From contig JAHEHB010000287.1 of the NCBI GenBank assembly GCA_024644775.1, positions 1 to 7,148 on the forward strand: a stretch of 7,148 nt of DNA, given 5' to 3'. This stretch comes from Deltaproteobacteria bacterium (GTDB taxonomy: Bacteria; Desulfobacterota; Desulfobacteria; Desulfobacterales; SURF-15). Shown here in pieces: positions 1-4,959 of the stretch. Under the pieces are notes generated by a model, which worked only from the letters and a program-made list of their open reading frames with translations, did no database searches and was not told the DNA's origin. A program made the position numbers and the translations under genes. Position 1 is the first letter of the stretch; each line of letters begins with the position of its first letter.

Positions 1-249
1 TAAAATCCGGTCCTGCCCACGATACTGTCGAATATCGACTCGATGCTCCTTTTCAAATTGCCGCATCCTTGAAAACACGACCTCAAGCGTCTTTTTTGTG
101 CGTTCTGCCTCGGTTTGGGGTGATGGAAGACCTATTAATTGTAAATCAATCGCTTCCCGGGTTGCACCGAACGGATTGGCAAATGCCGCTTGGTTAAGCA
201 GGTCAAAAAATTTCCGGGTTTCGAGGCTTAACGGTTTAGCAGGAGCCAT
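1..249 (-). CDS. Unrecognised protein, N-terminal 83 residues (runs off left edge)
   Basis: Reading the minus strand from the ATG at 249 gives 83 codons open to the window edge. An AAGGGA Shine-Dalgarno-like stretch lies about 9 bases upstream of the ATG, which supports this start. The sequence begins MAPAKPLSLETRKFFDLLNQ and is soluble and helical-looking, rich in charged residues, with the segment LEVVFSRMRQFEKEHRVDIR near its visible end. No signal peptide, membrane segment or catalytic motif appears in the visible part. I do not recognise the family; the style (short helical N-terminus, QYRGQDRIL at the break) would fit a cytoplasmic regulator or an ATPase, but that is only an impression. 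An overlapping plus-strand frame (98-328) has no ribosome binding site and low-complexity composition, so I treat it as a shadow. Confidence 0.6.
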   Translation of the reverse strand, partial: MAPAKPLSLETRKFFDLLNQAAFANPFGATREAIDLQLIGLPSPQTEAERTKKTLEVVFSRMRQFEKEHRVDIRQYRGQDRIL

Positions 250-308
250 CTTGCTGATCCCTTCTCATTTGAAACAGGCTCATTTTACAATACATATTAT
301 GAACACCG

Positions 309-338
309 AATATACAAGATATGTATAGTATCTGTCCA
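309..338 (-). promoter_or_regulatory. Candidate sigma-70 promoter for the leftmost gene
   Basis: On the minus strand TGGACA (338 to 333) and TATATT (314 to 309) are separated by 18 bases, which would start transcription about 50 bases before the ATG at 249. A 5-base inverted repeat with 7-base spacer, AGATA and TATCT at 317-333, lies between the two elements and could be an operator. The region is AT-rich, so chance matches are likely. Confidence 0.3.
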
Positions 339-373
339 TATCAAATGAATTCTTAAAACACAAAATATTACCC

Positions 374-554
374 CAATTGAGCGAAAACACTCAATTGAAA
401 GCTGTCAGCTATCAGCGTTCAGCAATCAGGAGAATGGTTCTAAAAGAAATTGATATCTCTTGCATAAATGAGATATGGATCTTTCGATATTCAGTAAAAG
501 CTGACCTCTGAAAGCTGATTGTTGAACGCTCTTTAATGGATCCTTGGCTCAATT
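374..554. repeat. MITE-like nested inverted-repeat element
   Basis: Two nested inverted repeats frame this gene-free segment. The inner arms are 16 bases long (414-429 AGCGTTCAGCAATCAG against 515-530 CTGATTGTTGAACGCT) and match at 15 of 16 positions. The outer arms are AATTGAGC (375-382) and GCTCAATT (547-554), a perfect 8-base match. Smaller hairpins lie within: a perfect 8-bp stem 374-381/390-397, an AGCTGTCAGCT palindrome at 400-410, and a 7-bp stem 453-459/470-476. The arms are made of GCTGA-type units, which I recall from dispersed intergenic repeats in many bacterial genomes. No transposase or coding frame is inside. Confidence 0.55.
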
Positions 555-746
555 AGTTCCGAAAATTAATTCTGATATTTTTCGCTTAATTGATAGTCCG
601 ACATACCTCTTGGACTTATAACTGAACAAAAGCTTCATTCCGGTAACATGCGTGCGAATTAACCACTAACGGGTGTTCATTGATTTTAAAGCCCTTAATC
701 ATACCCTTCTCCCGAACCCCTGACCACCGGCCAGTTATCCTTTTTT
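555..746. other. Intergenic stretch without a recognisable gene
   Basis: I find no start codon with a ribosome binding site, no RNA gene and no strong promoter here. The frame of the thioredoxin remnant downstream stays open leftward to a TAA near 700, but the residues in that extension do not look like the missing CxxC-containing N-terminus. This stretch is probably the left breakpoint region of the decayed arsenic locus. Confidence 0.4.
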
Positions 747-887
747 GACAGACCAAATATAAATCGATATATTGCTAAATTGGAATACGGCGGATTCGGA
801 ACATCCGCTGTGGTCGTAGACGGCCAGGTTAAATACGTCGAATAGATTCCGATGGTTGGAGAAACCAAAGAGTGGATCGAAAGTTGA
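747..887 (+). pseudogene. Remnant of a small redox-disulfide thioredoxin (TM0996/MTH895-like)
   Basis: In one frame the plus strand encodes [16 protein letters not shown] (786-833), then a TAG stop at 843-845, and continues in the same frame as [13 protein letters not shown] up to a TGA at 885-887. The two pieces together resemble the C-terminal half of small thioredoxin-like proteins of the TM0996/MTH895 type, which end in a YGVxSTPALVVDGxVK strand followed by a xGRxPSxEEIKxWL helix. These proteins are commonly encoded beside arsenite permeases in anaerobes, as here: the TGA lies 17 bases before the permease start. What is missing is the N-terminal half with the CxxC site; the conserved cis-proline after the threonine is serine here (TSA instead of TPA), and the frame carries an internal stop. 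I therefore call it a non-functional relic. The assignment rests on pattern recall, not on a search, and the left limit is uncertain (homology may start only near 765). Confidence 0.5.
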
Positions 888-903
888 TTGGAGGAGATAC
901 AAA

Positions 904-1356
904 GTGGCTGAAATAAAGAAACTTTCTTTTCTGGATCGGTATCTCACATTGTGGATTTTTTTGGGTATGCTCGTGGGTGTCTTCTGGGGATATGTGTTTC
1001 CGGGAATCCGACAGGTGATCAACTATTTTCAGGTGGACACCACCAATATCCCCATTGCCATCGGCCTGATTCTAATGATGTACCCGCCTTTGGCCAAAGT
1101 AAAATATGAGCAGCTTGGCCACGTGTTTCGGAACTTCAAAGTTCTTGGGCTGTCATTGATTCAAAATTGGGTTATTGGTCCTATCTTGATGTTTATATTG
1201 GCCATCAGTTTCCTGTCCGGGCACCATGAACATATGGTCGGGCTGATTCTCGTCGGTTTGGCGCGATGTATTGCCATGGTAATTGTCTGGAACGATCTGG
1301 CAACCGGAGATCGAGAGTACTGTGCAGGACTGGTGGCCTTTAATTCGATTTTTTAA
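904..1356 (+). pseudogene. acr3: Truncated Acr3-type arsenite permease (N-terminal 150 residues)
   Basis: The product matches the N-terminal part of Acr3 (ArsB of the BART superfamily), the inner-membrane carrier that exports arsenite. GTG at 904 is chosen as start because a strong GGAGGAG (890-896) sits 7 bases upstream and the family normally begins with a short charged stretch then [14 protein letters not shown]; a TTG at 856 in the same frame lies inside the thioredoxin remnant and lacks support. Likely membrane segments are residues 14-34, 46-66, 78-103 and 111-130. The functionally important cysteine is present (C122 in [15 protein letters not shown]). Family members are about 350 residues with ten membrane segments; here the frame stops right after [10 protein letters not shown] at TAA 1354-1356, where intact homologues continue with QVLFFS-type sequence. 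About 200 residues are gone and the following bases do not resume the protein, so this is a deletion rather than a point stop. It is very unlikely to transport arsenite. Confidence 0.85.
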
Positions 1357-1391
1357 TCGTTTCATTTAGAATCAAAAGGGGTCTGCGAATC

Positions 1392-2468
1392 ATGAGTCGT
1401 TTTTTATTGGTGGATATTGGCGCCGGAACCATGGATATTCTCTACTATGACGACACCACCAATCTTCACTACAAAGCGGTGGTACAATCACCGGTTCGAA
1501 CCCTGGCTGAAAAAGCACAAAACCTTCCGGGAAACCTCCTCGTTACCGGATGCGAGATGGGAGGAGGCCCCGTAACGGAAGTGTTAAAAAAGCGGGCGGA
1601 AGAAGCCCGGGTGGTCATGTCCGTTTCTGCTGCAGCAACACTCCATCATAACTTAAAAAACGTTCGAAATTGGGGGATTACCGTAGTTGAAGATGCCGAA
1701 ATCGATGGATATCGAGCCGAAAATCATTTCAGCACGCTTACACTGGCGGATATTGATATCCAAAGAATAAAACAACTTGTCGAAGGATTCGGTGTTTCTT
1801 TTTCGTTCGATTTTGTCGGCATCTGCGCCCAAGACCACGGCGTGCCGCCGGAGGGTCGCTCCCATTTAGACTATCGCCACACCCTCTTTAAGGAGAGATT
1901 GGACATAAATCCTTTCCCGCATGCATTGCTTTATAAGAGGGGGGAGGTTCCCTCGACGCTGAACCGTCTCAATTCAATTGCTGAAACCGCCGGCGTGTTG
2001 CCCGTGGGTGAGGTGTACGTCATGGACAGCGGTATGGCGGCCATTCTGGGTGCCTCCATGGATAAAGAAACACAGCAAAAAGATAATATTTTTGTTTTGG
2101 ATGTGGCGACTTCACATACGGTGGGTGCCACGCTCGCCGTCGGCGAAATCACTGGATCTTTCGAGTATCACACCCACGATATTACCTGTGAGCGATTGGA
2201 TTCGTTAATCGTCGATTTGGCAGACGGGAAGTTAAATCACAAAAAAATACTATCGGAGGGAGGGCACGGGGCCTATTGCAGAAAAGCCTCCGGGTACCAA
2301 TCGGTAGACGCTATTGTTGCCACCGGGCCAAAAAGGAGGCTCTTAAAAAATTCGACATTGCCGATTCGTTTTGGAGCGCCCTGGGGGGATAATATGATGA
2401 CCGGCACTGTCGGTCTTTTGGAGGCCATTCGGCGGCGAGAGGGATTCGATAAATTAACGTATATTTAG
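1392..2468 (+). CDS. DUF1786 family protein with ASKHA (actin/Hsp70-like) nucleotide-binding fold
   Basis: The 358-residue product belongs to the DUF1786 family, sometimes named 'putative pyruvate formate-lyase activating enzyme' without good proof. What can be seen is an ASKHA-type ATPase layout: a phosphate-1 motif at the very N-terminus (residues 5-20, LLVDIGAGTMDILYYD with D8, G10, G12, T13, D15), a phosphate-2-like strand VLDVATSHTVGATL (235-248), and an adenosine-like IVATGP (308-313). Further conserved-looking glycine and cysteine patches are GCEMGGGP (53-60), CAQDHG (145-150), MDSGMAAILG (211-220) and HGAYCRK (292-298). There is no radical-SAM CxxxCxxC motif, so an activase role of the classical type is not supported. 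No signal peptide or membrane segment is visible, so it should be cytoplasmic. The start ATG follows AGGGG at about 11 bases. It begins 35 bases after the truncated permease and ends 6 bases before the convergent gene, with no hairpin terminator in between. The actual substrate is unknown. Confidence 0.85.
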   Translation: MSRFLLVDIGAGTMDILYYDDTTNLHYKAVVQSPVRTLAEKAQNLPGNLLVTGCEMGGGPVTEVLKKRAEEARVVMSVSAAATLHHNLKNVRNWGITVVEDAEIDGYRAENHFSTLTLADIDIQRIKQLVEGFGVSFSFDFVGICAQDHGVPPEGRSHLDYRHTLFKERLDINPFPHALLYKRGEVPSTLNRLNSIAETAGVLPVGEVYVMDSGMAAILGASMDKETQQKDNIFVLDVATSHTVGATLAVGEITGSFEYHTHDITCERLDSLIVDLADGKLNHKKILSEGGHGAYCRKASGYQSVDAIVATGPKRRLLKNSTLPIRFGAPWGDNMMTGTVGLLEAIRRREGFDKLTYI

Positions 2469-2474
2469 ATACGG

Positions 2475-3074
2475 TTATTCAAAATCTTCAATGATTTTAC
2501 CCTTTTCCACATAATCATCGATGTGGTGGCATGCACTTACCAAACCACTCATTGCTGCCCTGAGTCTATCATAAACGGGATCATTCGGTCCCAACCATTC
2601 TTCTGATTTTCCAAGTATCTGACTTCCCTTTTTAAGATATTCAGTAAGTTCCTTTAGAATTTTTTTGCGTTTTAAATGCTTTTCCCGCTCTTTTATAATC
2701 ACCGGCAACAACCTTTGAATGGAATACTCGACGAGTGCATCCCGGGGCGTCTCGAAATTTCTGGCAGCCCTCTCCAGACAGGATAGCGTTCTTCGGCTGA
2801 GCACGTAGGTCTTTTGGATGCGAGTGAGCCGATTAAATTCCAGTGACTCCAGCTCACGGGCGATGAGGCTTAAGGAATCTGCATCCTCTACGAGATGATC
2901 AAAGAGAGATTTTTGTTTGATACCCAGGTGTACCGATACGATACTAAGTGCATCGATCGCTTTTTCCGTTAATTTAAAGGTTGCCCGGACGGATTGTCGC
3001 CCCCGAAGATCGGTTGAAGATGGTTCGGGTAAAGAAAAATACTCGGTACGTGTTTGATCTTCATCTTTTTCCAT
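2475..3074 (-). CDS. Putative transcription regulator with two ribbon-helix-helix-like segments
   Basis: The product is 199 residues from ATG 3074. This start is chosen because AGGGGG lies 4 bases upstream; the frame remains open to 3239, but that extension has hydrophobic, AT-driven residues and would overlap the hsp20 promoter. Residues 28-65 (SVRATFKLTEKAIDALSIVS onward) and 86-126 (KTYVLSRRTLSCLERAARNF onward) each have the shape of a ribbon-helix-helix unit: a short strand of alternating residues, a helix, a turn and a second helix. RHH proteins normally carry one copy and dimerise; here two copies in one chain could form an intramolecular pair. The C-terminal third is strongly basic and helical (KEREKHLKRKKILKELTEYL, 128-147), then acidic (YVEKGKIIEDFE). 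It is divergent from hsp20, with about 208 bases between start codons, so autoregulation or hsp20 control is plausible but unproven. I do not recognise a named family. A weak TATAAT (3122 to 3117) could be its -10 box, without a convincing -35. Confidence 0.7.
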   Translation of the reverse strand: MEKDEDQTRTEYFSLPEPSSTDLRGRQSVRATFKLTEKAIDALSIVSVHLGIKQKSLFDHLVEDADSLSLIARELESLEFNRLTRIQKTYVLSRRTLSCLERAARNFETPRDALVEYSIQRLLPVIIKEREKHLKRKKILKELTEYLKKGSQILGKSEEWLGPNDPVYDRLRAAMSGLVSACHHIDDYVEKGKIIEDFE

Positions 3075-3168
3075 TTTTCCCCCTGAAACCTCAATATAGC
3101 TCCCGACGGTTTCATTATTATAAATTAAACATATTTTAAGTAATGTAAATTTTTTGATTATTTTTTTA

Positions 3169-3196
3169 TTGACACATAAAAAATACTTCTTATAAT
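3169..3196 (+). promoter_or_regulatory. Consensus sigma-70 promoter of hsp20
   Basis: TTGACA (3169-3174) and TATAAT (3191-3196) are both exact consensus hexamers with a 16-base spacer. A/T tracts at 3147-3168 directly upstream resemble an UP element. Transcription would begin near 3203, giving an 80-base leader before the hsp20 ATG. No CIRCE inverted repeat (TTAGCACTC-N9-GAGTGCTAA) and no sigma-32-type promoter is seen. Confidence 0.8.
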
Positions 3197-3256
3197 ATTG
3201 CGATGAATGGAAATAAAATAACAGCACTGAAAAGTACATTAATACAAAACATGATA

Positions 3257-3273
3257 TTTTTCAATGAAAGGAG
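3257..3273 (+). promoter_or_regulatory. Possible fourU-type RNA thermometer over the hsp20 ribosome binding site
   Basis: In the leader RNA, UUUUUC (3257-3262) can pair with GAAAGG (3266-3271) across an AAU loop, making four Watson-Crick or A-U pairs plus two G-U pairs. The paired strand contains most of the AAGGAG Shine-Dalgarno sequence (3268-3273) of hsp20. Small heat shock genes are the classical carriers of fourU and ROSE thermometers. The stem is short, so it may be fortuitous in this AT-rich leader. Confidence 0.35.
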
Positions 3274-3282
3274 AAAATAACA

Positions 3283-3726
3283 ATGACACTCGTAAAATGG
3301 ACACCGTTTAGAGACATGATGACATTTCAGGATCGTATGAATCGGTTTTTTGATGATCCATTCTTCCCCACCGGCTGGCGCGATGATGATCTTGCGTTAA
3401 CCAGCTGGCATCCGATGGTTGATATTTACGATGACGAAAACAAAGTTGTCATCAAGGCTGAACTTCCGGGTATGGATAAAAAGGATATTTCTATCGATCT
3501 TAAGGAAAGAGTCCTTACGCTGAAAGGGGAACGTTCATATAACAATGAGGCTAAAGAAGATCAGTATTACAGGAAAGAACGCGCCTATGGGAAGTTTGAG
3601 AGATCTTTTACCTTGCCGGTCGGTCTGAATCACAAAGATATCACAGCGGATTACAAAGATGGATTGTTAAAGATTGAAATCCCAAAGCCTGAAGAGGAAA
3701 AACCAAAACAAATTACGATCCACTAG
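3283..3726 (+). CDS. hsp20: Small heat shock protein, Hsp20/alpha-crystallin family
   Basis: The 147-residue cytoplasmic chaperone holds unfolding proteins in an ATP-independent way until Hsp70/ClpB refold them. The N-terminal arm (1-41) starts MTLVKWTPFRDMMTFQDRMN, typical of the bacterial class with WxPFRDM. The alpha-crystallin domain spans about residues 42-135, with VDIYDDENKVVIKAELPGM (46-64), the FERSFTLP strand (105-112) and the diagnostic DGLLKIEIPK (126-135). The C-terminal tail carries the I-x-I anchor as ITI (144-146), used for oligomer assembly. Length is normal and nothing is missing. Start ATG has AAGGAG 9 bases upstream. It is transcribed alone: a consensus promoter lies upstream and a strong terminator 28 bases downstream. 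The RHH-type gene reads divergently from the same intergenic region. Confidence 0.95.
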   Translation: MTLVKWTPFRDMMTFQDRMNRFFDDPFFPTGWRDDDLALTSWHPMVDIYDDENKVVIKAELPGMDKKDISIDLKERVLTLKGERSYNNEAKEDQYYRKERAYGKFERSFTLPVGLNHKDITADYKDGLLKIEIPKPEEEKPKQITIH

Positions 3727-3753
3727 TGATTCACCTATAACGTTCTAATTCCA

Positions 3754-3784
3754 GGGGCGGTTCAGTACATACCGCCCCTTTTTT
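3754..3784 (+). terminator. Rho-independent terminator of hsp20
   Basis: A perfect 8-bp GC-rich stem, GGGGCGGT (3754-3761) with ACCGCCCC (3771-3778), encloses a 9-base loop and is followed by six T residues (3779-3784). The reverse strand lacks a matching T tract, so it mainly serves the plus-strand hsp20 transcript; the convergent rhodanese gene ends 4 bases further on. Confidence 0.92.
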
Positions 3785-3787
3785 ACT

Positions 3788-4339
3788 TTACCAAACCGCC
3801 TCATACCCATTGGCCGGATAATTCCATTTTCTGCCGTATACATGAATTCGACGGGTTTCCCCGTTTTGATCAAATATTTTACCACCTTCCAACACCCAGG
3901 CCAATATTCCGCCTTTCAAGTTAAACATCCGTATGCCGTCTTTCGATAGTTTTTGGGCAAGTTCTCCGCTGCGATAGCTGATGGTGCAGTATCCGATAAC
4001 CGTTTTTCTTCTGTATTTTTGAGGATCTCTTAGATACGCCTCTTGTGTAATGGCATTCGGAAGCGTCGATACTTCCATTTCTTTCTGTTTTCGAGTGTCT
4101 ACAAAAACGGCTTTTTCCGCTTTGATAAGCGCCATCGCCTCATTCGCGGTAATATCGACTACGTCCGGAAAATCTTTTTTATAGTCGGCATACATTTTAT
4201 ACACAATTTCCTTTTTCTGAGCATCGAACCGGATTTCTTTAAATCGGCAATAGCTGCTGTACACCGCAAATGTCACACCCAAAAAAATAAAAATGAATGT
4301 GATACCAAAAACGATTATAAGTTTCGGTTTTTTAATCAT
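3788..4339 (-). CDS. Membrane-anchored rhodanese-like sulfurtransferase
   Basis: The 183-residue product starts MIKKPKLIIVFGITFIFIFL, a positively charged end followed by one hydrophobic segment (about 7-29), so it is anchored in the inner membrane with the rest probably outside the cytoplasm. Residues 60-155 form a single rhodanese domain: FVDTRKQKEMEVSTLPNAI (79-97) is the usual 'vDvR...E...HIPgAi' stretch, YCTISYRSG (117-125) is the active-site loop with C118 and R123, and LKGGILAW (141-148) is the classical closing motif. Rhodanese domains move sulfane sulfur through a cysteine persulfide. The C-terminal tail (156-183) is unusual and aromatic-rich (RKWNYPANGYEAVW). ATG 4339 is preferred because GGA lies 5 bases upstream; ATG 4354 in frame is also possible and adds 5 residues. 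The open frame up to 4441 enters a repeat and is not believed. It stands alone, convergent with hsp20, so its partner is not shown by context. Confidence 0.85.
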   Translation of the reverse strand: MIKKPKLIIVFGITFIFIFLGVTFAVYSSYCRFKEIRFDAQKKEIVYKMYADYKKDFPDVVDITANEAMALIKAEKAVFVDTRKQKEMEVSTLPNAITQEAYLRDPQKYRRKTVIGYCTISYRSGELAQKLSKDGIRMFNLKGGILAWVLEGGKIFDQNGETRRIHVYGRKWNYPANGYEAVW

Positions 4340-4390
4340 CGTGTTCCAATTCATGATGGTTTCGCAAAAAGTCGAAAAACACATTTTTAT

Positions 4391-4499
4391 GTCATTCCGG
4401 TAGATCCCGGATCGAGTCCAGGAGGAATCCAGTAAATTCAATGGCTTATGGATACCGGTCGAAGATTCCGTTCTTATCGGGGATCAAGTCTGGCATGAC
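4391..4499. repeat. Dispersed palindromic repeat with GTCAT...ATGAC ends
   Basis: The ends are imperfect inverted repeats: 4391-4412 starts GTCATTCCGGTAGATCCC and the reverse complement of 4476-4499 starts GTCATGCCAGACTTGATCCC; they align with a 2-base indel. The ends and the GATCCCGGAT/ATCGGGGATC cores resemble the 'GTCATTCCGG...GGAATGAC' repeats I recall from many proteobacterial and Desulfobacterota intergenic spaces. The plus-strand frame 4441-4704 and the 5' extension of the rhodanese frame are by-products of this repeat. Confidence 0.6.
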
Positions 4500-4557
4500 G
4501 GTTTTAGGACTTTTTAAGAGTTTATCAATGCTAAGTACTATAATAATTGTTTTACTC

Positions 4558-4621
4558 GTTCCCATGCTACTGCGTGGGAATGCATTCCTCGGTGTGGGTT
4601 TTCACGCAGGAGCATGGGAAC
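4558..4621. repeat. REP-like inverted repeat, GTTCCCATGC family
   Basis: GTTCCCATGCTACTGCGTG (4558-4576) pairs with 4603-4621 at 18 of 19 positions, the single difference being at 4568/4611. The 26-base loop begins with a perfect 12-base palindrome GGAATGCATTCC (4577-4588). Elements with GTTCCCA(C/T)GCTCC arms are, as far as I recall, abundant in Desulfobacteraceae and other genomes. No Y1-type REP-associated transposase is in the window. Confidence 0.75.
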
Positions 4622-4959
4622 CAGAAAAAAAAATAATGAACCACAGAATTATGAAGTGTTTACTTCGACATGCGATATTCCTTGTTCTACATTCTGCGAT
4701 TTAAAAAAAATTTATTTCAAAACAGATGCTTACAATTACCCCCTGTGTCAAGTATGTCCAAAGTCCCCCGTCCCCGCCTTGGGGCGGGATCTTCGACGAG
4801 GGGAGGAGTTAAAACTTCCCTCCATACGTCGGAGGGATTGAGGTCTCATAGCCTCCCAGCCTCCTAGCTTCTTTCCCAGGTGAGAGGGAGGAGGACAAGG
4901 CGATAAAATTGACCCTACCTTTGTTTGGGTTATAGGACCGTTAATTTTTGAGCGAATCC
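4622..4959. other. Gene-free region with GC-rich hairpins and C/G-run repeats
   Basis: No believable gene is present. 4622-4771 is AT-rich with a diverged duplication of TTCGACATGCGATATTCC- and TTCTACATTCTGCGAT-like words (about 4664-4702). Then come three hairpins: CCCGCC/GGCGGG (4773-4778 with 4783-4788), TCCCTCC/GGAGGGA (4817-4823 with 4831-4837) and CCTCCC/GGGAGG (4852-4857 with 4886-4891), plus a tandem CCTCCCAG CCTCCTAG at 4852-4867. These look like degraded copies of C-rich dispersed repeats. None has a T tract placed to terminate pspF. Small frames across this area (4614-4963) are products of the repeats. Confidence 0.55.

Noticed and set aside
374..554. CRISPR array
   Set aside because: The repeats are inverted and irregular, with no regularly spaced direct repeats and no cas genes.
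856..903. Longer permease reading frame starting at TTG 856
   Set aside because: It adds 16 residues from inside the thioredoxin remnant; GTG 904 with GGAGGAG and the usual Acr3 N-terminus is better.
735..1022. Minus-strand 95-residue frame opposite the arsenic remnants
   Set aside because: No ribosome binding site or recognisable features; it is antisense to the thioredoxin relic and the permease.
3075..3239. N-terminal extension of the RHH-type gene to 3239
   Set aside because: The residues are AT-driven and would cover the consensus hsp20 promoter; ATG 3074 has a clear AGGGGG.
4043..4435. Plus-strand 130-residue frame opposite the rhodanese
   Set aside because: Antisense to a gene with clear rhodanese motifs; composition is that of a shadow frame.
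4441..4704. Plus-strand 87-residue frame
   Set aside because: It starts inside the GTCAT/ATGAC repeat and runs through the GTTCCCATGC repeat; no ribosome binding site.
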